Notes: generated by a model from the sequence alone, not told the origin. Positions 14,069 through 20,909 are shown, counted from the stretch's first letter. The stretch: DNA of 20,909 nucleotides from Gammaproteobacteria bacterium (GCA_012965075.1 DTSY01000107.1:1-20909); one strand, 5' to 3'. Numbers and translations are program-made.

Positions 14069-16168
14069 ATGGCAAGATCTACTCCATTAGAACTCTACAG
14101 GAATATCGGTATTATAGCTCACGTAGATGCTGGTAAAACCACTACTACAGAGCGAGTTCTCTTTTATACAGGAATATCCCATAAGATAGGCGAAGTTCAT
14201 GACGGAGCAGCCGTAATGGACTGGATGGAGCAAGAACAGGAAAGAGGAATTACTATTACTTCCGCTGCAACAACTTGCTTTTGGAAAGGGTCAAGTCAGC
14301 AATTTACTGAACATAGAATTAACATCATAGATACCCCTGGTCACGTTGATTTTACTATTGAGGTGGAAAGATCACTTAGAGTTTTAGATGGGGCCATTGT
14401 TGTCTTTTGCGCTAGTTCTGGAGTTGAGCCTCAGTCTGAAACTGTGTGGCGCCAAGCAAATAGATATGAAGTTCCGAGATTAGCATTTGTAAACAAAATG
14501 GACAGAGCAGGTGCAGATTTCTTAAAAGTTGTTGATCAAATGAAAACAAGGTTAGGTGCAAACCCAGTTCCTGTTCAGTTACCTATAGGAGCAGAAGAAG
14601 ATTTTAAAGGAGTAATAGACCTAATAAATATGAAGGCTATTTATTGGAGCGAAGAAGACATGGGAACTTCATTTAGCTTGGAAGAGATACCTGAAGAGTT
14701 AGTTTCTGAAGCAAATAAATGGCGAGAAAATATGCTAGAGATAGCAGCTGAAGCAAACGAAGCTCTTATGGACAAATACTTAGAAGAGGGAGATCTATCT
14801 GTAGAGGATATTAAAGCAGGACTGAGAGAAAGAACCTTATCTTCTGAAATTGTTGTAACTTTATGCGGAGCTGCTTTTAAAAATAAGGGAGTGCAAACAC
14901 TTCTAGATGCAGTGATAGATTTTCTACCTGCACCAAATCAAGTTAAACCTGTGACAGGCGTATTGGATGATAAAGGAACAGTAGGCATTAGGAAGGCAGA
15001 TGATAGTGAACCTTTTTCTGGGCTTGCTTTTAAGATAGCGACCGATCCCTATGTAGGATCTCTAACTTTTGTAAGAGTCTATTCTGGAACTCTAAACTCA
15101 GGGGATTCAGTCTTTTTACCCTTGAAAAGAAAGAAAGAAAGAATTGGGCGAATGCTTCAAATGCATTCAAATAAGCGTAAAGAAATAGATGAAGTCCGCG
15201 CAGGGGATATTTGTGCAGTTATAGGTTTAAAGCAAGCTGTTACAGGAGAGACTCTTTGTGATGAAAAAAATCAGATAATTTTAGAGAAAATGAATTTTCC
15301 TGATCCAGTAATTTCTGTTGCAGTAGAGCCAAAGACTAAAGAAGATCAGGAAAAGATGGGCATAGCCTTAGGAAGATTAGCTCAAGAAGACCCTTCTTTT
15401 AAGATGAGAACAGATGAAGAGTCAGGCCAAACAATCATTTCTGGAATGGGAGAACTTCACCTTGATGTTTTAGTAGACAGAATGAGAAGAGAATTTAACG
15501 TAGAAGCCAATATGGGAAAACCCCAAGTAGCTTATAGAGAAACAATTAGAAAATTAGTCGAACAGGAAGCTAAATTTGTAAGACAATCAGGAGGAAGAGG
15601 TCAATACGGGCATGTATACATAAAAATGGAGCCCTTAAAATCAGATGAAGAAAATTATGAATTTGTAAATAAAATAGTAGGAGGCACTATTCCTAAAGAG
15701 TTTATTCCTGCTGTTGATAAAGGCTGTCGGGAACAAATGGAAGCTGGGGTAATAGCAGGATATCCTTTAGTTAAAATTAAAGTTACGCTTTATGACGGCT
15801 CATTTCATGATGTAGATTCTAGTGAAATAGCTTTCAAAGTAGCGGGCTCAATGGCTTTTAAGGATGGAGCTTTGAAAGCAGATCCAGTCCTATTGGAGCC
15901 CATTATGAGCCTTGAGGTAGTAACCCCTGAAGAATATATGGGTGATGTGGTTGGAGATTTAAGCAGAAGGAGAGGAGTTATAGGTGGTATGGATGACGGT
16001 CCTTCTGGCAAGGTTATTTCCGGAGAGGTGCCTTTAGCAGAAATGTTTGGCTATGCAACTGATCTCCGGTCAGCAACACAAGGAAGGGCAACTTTTACTA
16101 TGGAACCTCTTAAATATTCAGAAGTACCACCCAATGTTGCTGAAGCTGTAATTAATAAGAACGAATAA
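14069..16168 (+). CDS. fusA: Elongation factor G
   Basis: EF-G is the GTPase that drives translocation and, with RRF, ribosome recycling. At 699 residues (704 in E. coli) it has all five domains. GTPase motifs are AHVDAGKT (17-24), RGITITSAA, DTPGH with His92, and NKMD (142-145). Domain II has GLAFKIATDPYVGSLTFVRVYSG. Domain IV shows SGGRGQYGHVYI and domain V GDVVGDLSRRRGVI. No Shine-Dalgarno is visible: the 23 bases between the rpsG stop and this ATG are almost pure A/T. It is followed by an intrinsic terminator rather than by tufA. Confidence 0.98.
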   Translation: MARSTPLELYRNIGIIAHVDAGKTTTTERVLFYTGISHKIGEVHDGAAVMDWMEQEQERGITITSAATTCFWKGSSQQFTEHRINIIDTPGHVDFTIEVERSLRVLDGAIVVFCASSGVEPQSETVWRQANRYEVPRLAFVNKMDRAGADFLKVVDQMKTRLGANPVPVQLPIGAEEDFKGVIDLINMKAIYWSEEDMGTSFSLEEIPEELVSEANKWRENMLEIAAEANEALMDKYLEEGDLSVEDIKAGLRERTLSSEIVVTLCGAAFKNKGVQTLLDAVIDFLPAPNQVKPVTGVLDDKGTVGIRKADDSEPFSGLAFKIATDPYVGSLTFVRVYSGTLNSGDSVFLPLKRKKERIGRMLQMHSNKRKEIDEVRAGDICAVIGLKQAVTGETLCDEKNQIILEKMNFPDPVISVAVEPKTKEDQEKMGIALGRLAQEDPSFKMRTDEESGQTIISGMGELHLDVLVDRMRREFNVEANMGKPQVAYRETIRKLVEQEAKFVRQSGGRGQYGHVYIKMEPLKSDEENYEFVNKIVGGTIPKEFIPAVDKGCREQMEAGVIAGYPLVKIKVTLYDGSFHDVDSSEIAFKVAGSMAFKDGALKADPVLLEPIMSLEVVTPEEYMGDVVGDLSRRRGVIGGMDDGPSGKVISGEVPLAEMFGYATDLRSATQGRATFTMEPLKYSEVPPNVAEAVINKNE

Positions 16169-16185
16169 CTAGTTTTAATTAATCT

Positions 16186-16213
16186 AAAAACCCCTTCATT
16201 AAAGGGTTTTTTT
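16186..16213 (+). terminator. Intrinsic terminator after fusA
   Basis: AAAAACCC (16186-16193) pairs with GGGTTTTT (16204-16211), with an inner TT/AA continuation across one mismatch and a small CATT loop, ending in a run of seven T (16207-16213). The stem is AT-heavy but long. It lies 17 bases after the fusA stop and 11 bases before the next -35 box, so it separates the rpsL-rpsG-fusA unit from the S10 operon. Confidence 0.75.
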
Positions 16214-16224
16214 ATATATTTATG

Positions 16225-16253
16225 TTGACACTTTGGCGTCACAAACCTAGAAT
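16225..16253 (+). promoter_or_regulatory. Strong sigma70 promoter of the S10 operon
   Basis: A perfect TTGACA (16225-16230), a 17-base spacer, and TAGAAT (16248-16253), followed by TTGCGCTC. The expected start is near 16260, which gives a leader of about 123 bases before rpsJ. Together with the terminator upstream, this makes rpsJ the first gene of an independent ribosomal protein operon. Confidence 0.8.
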
Positions 16254-16274
16254 TTGCGCTCTTTTTTGATGGTT

Positions 16275-16314
16275 GGGCTCTAATCATGAATTTTTGCTGA
16301 TTTGAGCCTTTTTT
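16275..16314 (+). promoter_or_regulatory. S10 leader hairpin 1, terminator-like
   Basis: GGCTC (16276-16280) pairs with GAGCC (16304-16308), and AATCA (16282-16286) with TGATT (16298-16302), across one T/T mismatch. The loop is 11 bases, and six T follow (16309-16314). This has the form of an intrinsic terminator or attenuator and starts about 16 bases after the predicted transcription start. In E. coli the S10 leader is the target of L4-mediated attenuation. No sequence identity to that leader is claimed. Confidence 0.55.
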
Positions 16315-16320
16315 AATAGT

Positions 16321-16351
16321 AGTTTTGCCCTTTTTTTAGGCAAAATTTTTT
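16321..16351 (+). promoter_or_regulatory. S10 leader hairpin 2, terminator-like
   Basis: TTTTGCC (16323-16329) pairs perfectly with GGCAAAA (16339-16345) around a T-rich nine-base loop, followed by six T (16346-16351). It stands six bases after the T run of hairpin 1 and ends 31 bases before the rpsJ start. Two terminator-shaped hairpins in the same leader would have to be overcome by every S10 transcript. Confidence 0.55.
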
Positions 16352-16382
16352 AACTCTTCTTAGATGAAGTGGGAATTGGATT

Positions 16383-16700
16383 GTGGCAAACCAAAGCATA
16401 AGAATTAGGTTAAAAGCCTTTGATCATAGGCTCATAGATAAGTCTGCGAAAGAAATCGTAGAAACAGTAAAACGCACGGGAGCTATAGTTAAGGGGCCAA
16501 TACCTTTGCCGGTTAAAATACATAAAACAACCATCCTGACCTCCCCTCACAAAGATAAAGACGCCCGCGACCAATACGAAATAAGAACCCACAAAAGAAC
16601 GCTAGATATCATGGAACCATCAGAGAAAACTTTGGATGCATTAACTAAATTAGAATTATCTGCTGGGGTGCTTGTACAGATCAGTCTAGATGAGGTTTAA
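16383..16700 (+). CDS. rpsJ: 30S ribosomal protein S10 (NusE)
   Basis: S10 is a 30S head protein and, as NusE, the partner of NusB and NusG in transcription antitermination. The 105 residues (103 in E. coli) contain IRIRLKAFDHRLIDKSAKEIVETVKRTGA, GPIPLPVK and KDARDQYEIRTHKRTLDI, all characteristic. The start is GTG (16383-16385), with GTGGGA (16369-16374) as ribosome binding site. No in-frame ATG fits the conserved N-terminus better. It is the first gene of the S10 operon. Confidence 0.97.
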   Translation: MANQSIRIRLKAFDHRLIDKSAKEIVETVKRTGAIVKGPIPLPVKIHKTTILTSPHKDKDARDQYEIRTHKRTLDIMEPSEKTLDALTKLELSAGVLVQISLDEV

Positions 16701-16703
16701 ATC

Positions 16704-17435
16704 ATGTCTTTAGGATTAATAGGAAAAAAACAAGGAATGACCCGAGTCTTTACAGAAGAAGGGAGGTCTCTACCTGTAACTGTGGTAAGTGTTGATGCTA
16801 ATACTATTACTCAAATAAAAACTGTAGACAATGATGGTTATAGTTCTGTTCAAGTAACGACAGGTAGGAAAAAAGAAAAACACTTAACTAAATCAGAATT
16901 AGGACACTTCAAAAAATCTTCTGTAGATCCTGGAGAGGGTTTATGGGAATTTCCTATTGAAAACACAGAAATTGAGAAAGTAGAAATAGGAAAAGCCATA
17001 TCTTTAGCATTATTTAGAGAGGGACAAGTAGTAGATGTTTCGGGTGTATCGAAAGGAAAAGGCTTTGCTGGAACTGTTAAAAGATGGAATTTTCAGATGC
17101 AAGATGCAACTCATGGTAATTCTTTATCTCATAGGGCGCCCGGATCTATAGGTCAATGTCAAACCCCAGGAAGGGTTTGGAAAGGAAAAAAGATGTCTGG
17201 TCATATGGGATCAGAAAAGGTAACTGTCCAGAATTTAAAAATTATTTCCATAGATTTAGAGAATAGTTTGATACTTATTCAAGGTTCTATCCCTGGTTCA
17301 ACAGGCTCTCGGGTGATACTAAGGCCTGCGAGAGGTGAAAATGTAGAATTCCCATTCGAAGAAACCCAACCAGAAGAAACCCAACCAGAAGAAAAAAAGT
17401 CTAAAAATAAAGCTGAGAAAACTGAATCAGAATAA
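16704..17435 (+). CDS. rplC: 50S ribosomal protein L3 with an acidic C-terminal tail
   Basis: L3 starts 50S assembly and reaches toward the peptidyl transferase centre. The core matches E. coli throughout: LIGKKQGMTRVFTEEG, GTSKGKGFAGTVKRWNF-type sequence, QDATHGNSLSHRAPGSIGQCQTPG with Gln151 at the site methylated by PrmB in E. coli, and a final GSTGSRVILRPA. About 30 further residues follow, rich in Glu, Lys, Pro and Gln, with EETQP twice in tandem; E. coli L3 ends before this at 209 residues against 243 here. GAGG at 16692-16695 supports the start, three bases after rpsJ. Confidence 0.97.
   Translation: MSLGLIGKKQGMTRVFTEEGRSLPVTVVSVDANTITQIKTVDNDGYSSVQVTTGRKKEKHLTKSELGHFKKSSVDPGEGLWEFPIENTEIEKVEIGKAISLALFREGQVVDVSGVSKGKGFAGTVKRWNFQMQDATHGNSLSHRAPGSIGQCQTPGRVWKGKKMSGHMGSEKVTVQNLKIISIDLENSLILIQGSIPGSTGSRVILRPARGENVEFPFEETQPEETQPEEKKSKNKAEKTESE
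17358..17394 (+). repeat. 15-base tandem repeat in the rplC tail
   Basis: GAAGAAACCCAACCA occurs twice without a gap (17358-17372 and 17373-17387), then its first seven bases again (17388-17394). It encodes the EETQP duplication in the L3 tail. The two copies are identical at base level, which suggests a recent slippage event. Confidence 0.9.
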
Positions 17436-17439
17436 AAAA

Positions 17440-18063
17440 ATGAAAATGCAAGTTATAGATCAAAATGGAACTAAAGGATCTGAAATAGAGTTCCCAGAGA
17501 CTATTTTTGCTCAAAAATATAATTTTGATCTAGTTCATCAGTTAGTTTCAACCTACATTCATAATTCTCATCCAATTACTAAAGCTCAAAAGAATAGATC
17601 TGCTGTAAGAGGAGGAGGAAGAAAGCCCTGGAAACAAAAGGGCACTGGAAGGGCCAGAGCGGGAACGATAAGAAGTCCTATTTGGAGATCAGGGGGGGTT
17701 ACCTTTGCCCATGTCTTTAGACCATCAAAGAAGAAAAAGGTAAATAGGAAAATGTATAGAGCAGCTTTCAGATCTATAATTTCTAGATTAATTAATGAAG
17801 AAAGGTTAGTTGTTATAGATAGCCTAGAAATTAACGAACCCCCCAAAACTTCAGAATTAAAAAACTTACTCTCAAAGTTAGGTTTTTCGAATGCTGTATT
17901 TGTTTTTAAAGAAAGGAATCAAAACTTTGAAATTGCTTCTAAAAATTTATTTAACGTCAGTTCACAAACTATTAATTCATTAAATCCTGTTGACCTTATA
18001 AATGCTGAAAAAGTAGTGTTTACAGCAGATGCTCTCGCTTCATTAGCTGAGGTACTTTCATAA
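17440..18063 (+). CDS. rplD: 50S ribosomal protein L4
   Basis: L4 lines the peptide exit tunnel; in E. coli it also represses the S10 operon by attenuation and translational control. The 207 residues (201 in E. coli) contain the tunnel loop region RSAVRGGGRKPWKQKGTGRARAGTIRSPIWRSGGVTFAH and VNRKMYRAAFRSIISRL. ATG 17440 lies four bases after the rplC stop, with ATG 17446 as an alternative. No clear Shine-Dalgarno is visible, only an A-rich stretch. The L4 target here could be the leader 16260-16382, as inference from the E. coli case. Confidence 0.97.
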   Translation: MKMQVIDQNGTKGSEIEFPETIFAQKYNFDLVHQLVSTYIHNSHPITKAQKNRSAVRGGGRKPWKQKGTGRARAGTIRSPIWRSGGVTFAHVFRPSKKKKVNRKMYRAAFRSIISRLINEERLVVIDSLEINEPPKTSELKNLLSKLGFSNAVFVFKERNQNFEIASKNLFNVSSQTINSLNPVDLINAEKVVFTADALASLAEVLS

Positions 18064-18353
18064 TGAAAAAGGACATCTATAAAACCATTAAAGCGCCTCA
18101 CATTACTGAAAAGGTTACTAATCTTATGAATCAAAGTAATCAGTATGCATTTAAAGTAGATATTAATTCTACAAAAAAAGAAATAAAGAAAGCTGTGGAA
18201 GCATATTTCTCAGTTGAGGTAAATAAAGTCAGAGTTTTGAAGGTAAAAGGGAAGGCAAAGCGTTCTAGGCACAGAATTAAGCAAAGACCAAATTGGAAAA
18301 AAGCTTATGTAAGCCTTGCAGAAGGGCAATCAATAGATGTAGGAATAGAATAG
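18063..18353 (+). CDS. rplW: 50S ribosomal protein L23
   Basis: L23 sits at the tunnel exit and is the docking site for trigger factor and SRP. The 96 residues (100 in E. coli) show APHITEKVTNLMNQSNQYAFKVDINSTKKEIKKAVEAYFSVEVNKVRVLKVKGK, then a basic loop and KKAYVSLAEGQSIDV. The ATG shares one base with the rplD TAA stop (TAATG), and the rplB ATG follows its TAG with no gap. Confidence 0.97.
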   Translation: MKKDIYKTIKAPHITEKVTNLMNQSNQYAFKVDINSTKKEIKKAVEAYFSVEVNKVRVLKVKGKAKRSRHRIKQRPNWKKAYVSLAEGQSIDVGIE

Positions 18354-19187
18354 ATGGCAAACCAAATAAAAAAATCTAAACCTACTTCACCTGGAAGAAG
18401 ATTTAGATCTTGGGTTTCTAGAGAAGGTCTGCATAAAGGATCGGGCTTTCAAGCATTATTAGAAAGTAAAAAGCAAAAATCCGGCAGAAATAATAAAGGC
18501 CGTATTACTTCAAGGCATAGAGGAGGAGGTCATAAGAAGAATTATCGTGTTATAGATTTTAAACGTGATAAAGATTCAATAAAAGCTCGTGTTGAAAGAT
18601 TAGAATATGACCCGAATAGGTCTGCCAATATAGCTCTTGTTCTTTACCAAGATGGAGAAAGAAGATACATAATTGCTCCTGAAGGTTTAAACGATGGAGA
18701 TGTTATAGAGTCAGGATCAGCTTCTTCAATTTCGATTGGGAATTGTTTAAGCCTCTCAGATATGCCATTAGGAACTTCAGTACATTGTATTGAAATGTTT
18801 CCTGGAAAAGGAGCTCAAATAGCTAGAAGTGCTGGTTCTTCTGCTCAGATATTGGCTATTGAGGGAAGATACACAACTTTAAGGCTTCGTAGTGGAGAAG
18901 TAAGAAAAGTTCTTTCTAATTGTAAGGCCACTATCGGGGCCGTTTCTAATTCTGAACATGCTTTAAGGTCTGTGGGGAAGGCTGGAGCAAAAAGATGGTT
19001 AGGGAGAAGACCAAAAGTAAGAGGTGTTGCAATGAACCCTATAGACCACCCTCATGGTGGAGGAGAAGGAAAAACTTCTGGGGGCAGACATCCAGTGACT
19101 CCTTGGGGTGTACCTACAAAAGGGTTCAGAACAAGGAAAACTAAACAACGAAGTAATCGCCTAATAGTTAGGCGTAGATACCAGTAA
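18354..19187 (+). CDS. rplB: 50S ribosomal protein L2
   Basis: L2 is required for subunit association and the peptidyl transferase centre. The 277 residues (273 in E. coli) contain KPTSPGRRFRSWV, GRNNKGRITSRHRGGGHKKNYRVIDFKRDKD, VERLEYDPNRSANIALVLY and MNPIDHPHGGGEGKTSGGRHPVTPWG, with His232 at the position of E. coli His229. The start directly follows the rplW stop; AGGA lies at 18341-18344. Confidence 0.98.
   Translation: MANQIKKSKPTSPGRRFRSWVSREGLHKGSGFQALLESKKQKSGRNNKGRITSRHRGGGHKKNYRVIDFKRDKDSIKARVERLEYDPNRSANIALVLYQDGERRYIIAPEGLNDGDVIESGSASSISIGNCLSLSDMPLGTSVHCIEMFPGKGAQIARSAGSSAQILAIEGRYTTLRLRSGEVRKVLSNCKATIGAVSNSEHALRSVGKAGAKRWLGRRPKVRGVAMNPIDHPHGGGEGKTSGGRHPVTPWGVPTKGFRTRKTKQRSNRLIVRRRYQ
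19158..19174 (+). other. Perfect hairpin in the 3' end of rplB
   Basis: CGCCTAA (19158-19164) and TTAGGCG (19168-19174) form a 7-bp perfect inverted repeat around TAG. It lies inside coding sequence (the LIVRR region), 13 bases before the rplB stop and 19 before rpsS. No T run follows, so it is not a terminator. It may be a chance product or affect initiation at rpsS. Confidence 0.3.
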
Positions 19188-19193
19188 AGAATT

Positions 19194-19466
19194 ATGCCTA
19201 GATCATTAAGAAAAGGACCCTTTATAGATTTACATTTACAGAAGAAAGTAGATAAAGCAGTGGCTGAGAATGATAAAAAGCCAATTAAAACCTGGTCAAG
19301 AAGGTCTCTCATAACTCCTCAAATGGTGGGTCTTAATATTGCTGTACATAATGGAAGGCAGCATGTACCCATCTTTATTCAAGAAGATATGGTTGGTCAT
19401 AAATTAGGAGAATTTGTTTTAACGAGGACTTTCAGGGTTCATTCAGGGGATAGAAAGTCAACCTAA
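19194..19466 (+). CDS. rpsS: 30S ribosomal protein S19
   Basis: S19 forms part of the 30S head and the A-site finger contacts. The 90 residues (92 in E. coli) begin PRSLRKGPFIDLHLQKKVDKA and include TWSRRSLITPQMVGLNIAVHNGRQHVPIFI and MVGHKLGEFVLTRTFRVH, all family signatures. The spacer to rplB is six bases, and only a weak AAAGAA precedes the ATG. Confidence 0.97.
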   Translation: MPRSLRKGPFIDLHLQKKVDKAVAENDKKPIKTWSRRSLITPQMVGLNIAVHNGRQHVPIFIQEDMVGHKLGEFVLTRTFRVHSGDRKST

Positions 19467-19475
19467 AGAAGAAAA

Positions 19476-19814
19476 ATGACAGAAGTAAATGCAACATTAA
19501 GAAGCGCTAGAGTATCTAGTCAGAAGGCTAGGCTGGTAGCTAATCAAATTCGTGGAAAACAAGTTGAAGAAGCTTTAGATATTCTGTCCTTTGAGCTACA
19601 AAAATCAGCCCCTATTATTAAAAAAGTCTTGGAGTCTGCCATTGCCAATGCTGAACACAACCAAGGTCTAGACATTGATAGATTATTTATTTCAAAAATC
19701 TTAGTTGATGAAAGTTTTACTATGAAAAGAATTAGACCGCGCGCAAGAGGCAGGGCAGATAGATATTTAAAACGTAGCTGTAACATCAAATTAATACTAG
19801 AGGAAATAAGTTAA
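19476..19814 (+). CDS. rplV: 50S ribosomal protein L22
   Basis: L22 extends a beta hairpin into the exit tunnel near the macrolide site. The 112 residues (110 in E. coli) contain RSARVSSQKARLVANQIRGKQVEEALDILSF, AIANAEHNQGLDID and the hairpin MKRIRPRARGRADRYLKRSCNIKLIL. The spacer to rpsS is nine bases, with a weak AAGAAG as ribosome binding site. Confidence 0.97.
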   Translation: MTEVNATLRSARVSSQKARLVANQIRGKQVEEALDILSFELQKSAPIIKKVLESAIANAEHNQGLDIDRLFISKILVDESFTMKRIRPRARGRADRYLKRSCNIKLILEEIS

Positions 19815-19816
19815 TT

Positions 19817-20473
19817 ATGGGTCAAAAAGTTCATCCTATAGGTTTTAGATTAGGGATAACCAAAGATCATACCTCTCATTGGTATGCTGAAAAATCTAAA
19901 TATACTGCAAATTTGCTTAAAGACATTGAGGTAAAACAGCACTTATTTTCACAATTAAACCATGCTTCAGTAAGCAGAATAGAAATTGAGAGGACAGAAG
20001 ATAATGCAAGAGTCTTAATTCATACTGCAAGGCCAGGTGTGGTAATTGGGAAAAGGGGTGAAGATATTGATCGTATGAGGGAAGAAATAACATTAATGAT
20101 GGGTATACCAGTTACTTTAAGTATTCAAGAAATTAGGAAACCAGATCTTGATGCAAAGCTTTTAGCCGATAATGTTGCGCAGCAATTGGAAAGAAGAGTT
20201 ATGTTCAGAAGAGCAATGAAGAGAGCAATACAAAATGCAATGAGACAAGGAGCTCAAGGTGTAAAAATTAGAGTCGCTGGAAGGTTAGGCGGTGCTGAAA
20301 TAGCCAGAGCAGAATGGCACAAAGAAGGAAGAGTTCCTCTTCATACTCTAAGAGCAGATATTGATTATGGTCAATCAGAAGCGAAAACAACTTATGGAAT
20401 CATCGGTGTAAAAGCTTGGGTCTTTAGAGGGGAAATTCTAGACAAAAAGGCCAAAGAGAAAAAAGAAAAATAG
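19817..20473 (+). CDS. rpsC: 30S ribosomal protein S3
   Basis: S3 is at the mRNA entry channel and has helicase-related basic residues. It begins GQKVHPIGFRLGITKDH. The KH domain follows, with VVIGKRGEDIDRMREE (the GKRG loop). The C-terminal domain has VKIRVAGRLGGAEIARAEWHKEGRVPLHTLRADIDYG and GVKAWVFRGE. At 218 residues it is shorter than the 233 of E. coli, ending in a short lysine-rich tail. AGAGGA upstream near 19799-19804 is the likely ribosome binding site, at a rather long spacing. Confidence 0.98.
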   Translation: MGQKVHPIGFRLGITKDHTSHWYAEKSKYTANLLKDIEVKQHLFSQLNHASVSRIEIERTEDNARVLIHTARPGVVIGKRGEDIDRMREEITLMMGIPVTLSIQEIRKPDLDAKLLADNVAQQLERRVMFRRAMKRAIQNAMRQGAQGVKIRVAGRLGGAEIARAEWHKEGRVPLHTLRADIDYGQSEAKTTYGIIGVKAWVFRGEILDKKAKEKKEK

Positions 20474-20482
20474 TGAATTAAT

Positions 20483-20890
20483 ATGTTTCAACCTAAGAGA
20501 ACTAAATATAGAAAACAGCAGAAAGGTAGAAATACAGGTAATGCAATGCGTGGCAATACTATAAGTTTTGGAACTTTTGCTCTGAAGGCTACTTCTCGTG
20601 GGATGCTAACTTCAAGACAGATTGAGTCGGCCAGAAGAGCAATGACAAGGAAAGTAAAAAGAGGGGCAAAAATTTGGATAAGAGTTTTTCCAGATAAGCC
20701 CATAACTAAAAAACCTCTGGAAGTAAGACAAGGAAAGGGTAAAGGAAATGTTGAATATTGGGTTTGTCCAATTAAGCCTGGAAAAATACTTTACGAAATG
20801 GAGGGAGTGGATGAAGACTTAGCTAGAGAAGCCTTTGCTTTGGCCTCATCAAAAATACCTGTCTCTACTAGTTTTGTGAAAAGGTCTTAA
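20483..20890 (+). CDS. rplP: 50S ribosomal protein L16
   Basis: L16 sits by the A-site tRNA elbow. The 135 residues contain FQPKRTKYRKQQKGRN, SFGTFALKATSRGMLTSRQIESARRAMTRKVKR, IWIRVFPDKPITKKPLEVRQGKGKGNVEYWV and YEMEGVDEDLAREAFALASSKIPV, nearly collinear with E. coli. The arginine hydroxylated by YcfD in E. coli is kept within PLEVRQGKGKG. The start lies nine bases after rpsC with no clear Shine-Dalgarno. Confidence 0.98.
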   Translation: MFQPKRTKYRKQQKGRNTGNAMRGNTISFGTFALKATSRGMLTSRQIESARRAMTRKVKRGAKIWIRVFPDKPITKKPLEVRQGKGKGNVEYWVCPIKPGKILYEMEGVDEDLAREAFALASSKIPVSTSFVKRS

Positions 20891-20893
20891 AAA

Positions 20894-20909
20894 ATGGCTA
20901 AGAAAGAAA
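20894..20909 (+). CDS. rpmC: Start of a gene, probably 50S ribosomal protein L29 (partial)
   Basis: ATG at 20894, three bases after the rplP stop, opens a reading frame that begins MAKKE and runs off the window end. In the S10 operon rplP is followed by rpmC. Only five codons are visible, so the assignment rests on position and not on sequence. Confidence 0.6.

Noticed and set aside
16269..16300. Tiny reading frames in the S10 leader (MVGL stop at 16269-16283; MNFC stop at 16286-16300)
   Set aside because: Four codons each, no ribosome binding site, and both sit inside hairpin 1. They are most likely chance.

Overview
The window is a continuous run of translation and transcription housekeeping genes, all on the + strand: tRNA-Tyr, tRNA-Thr, tuf, tRNA-Trp, secE, nusG, rplK, rplA, rplJ, rplL, rpoB, rpoC, rpsL, rpsG, fusA, rpsJ, rplC, rplD, rplW, rplB, rpsS, rplV, rpsC, rplP and the first codons of the next gene (rpmC by position). 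The proteins read as gammaproteobacterial: RpoC keeps E. coli numbering through its N-terminal half, and L11 and S12 are close to E. coli length and sequence. The DNA is AT-rich, arginine is mostly AGA, several gene pairs overlap by one base and spacers are minimal. This fits a streamlined marine gammaproteobacterium of the SAR86 kind. That placement is inference from gene content and composition and was not tested by a tree.

Layout. Bases 1-362 hold tRNA-Tyr(GTA), a 196-base spacer with a good sigma70-type promoter (128-156), and tRNA-Thr(GGT). Bases 394-1652 hold the only tuf gene seen here, whose stop codon shares two bases with tRNA-Trp(CCA). Bases 1653-3701 carry secE-nusG-rplK-rplA, nearly gapless. 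Bases 3702-3892 are a structured leader in front of rplJ-rplL (the L10 leader position). rpoB and rpoC follow. A promoter with a GC-rich, rRNA-like discriminator (13135-13163) drives rpsL-rpsG-fusA, which ends at an intrinsic terminator (16186-16213). A second strong promoter (16225-16253) starts the S10 operon, whose leader contains two terminator-like hairpins in tandem.

Together the genes supply elongation factors Tu and G, an essential Sec translocon subunit, the NusG link between RNA polymerase and ribosome, both large RNA polymerase subunits, and the first part of the ribosomal protein superoperon. In E. coli the tufB/rpoBC and str/S10 blocks are far apart. Here they are joined, as is also known in Pseudomonas, and tufA and tRNA-Gly are missing from their usual places.

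I found no mobile element, CRISPR array, defence system or unknown gene. The points worth a second look are regulatory and architectural: the tuf stop/tRNA-Trp overlap, the L10 and S10 leaders, complete avoidance of TGA stops, loss of several E. coli-type autoregulatory spacers, and a few sequence oddities in L7/L12, L3 and RpoB.
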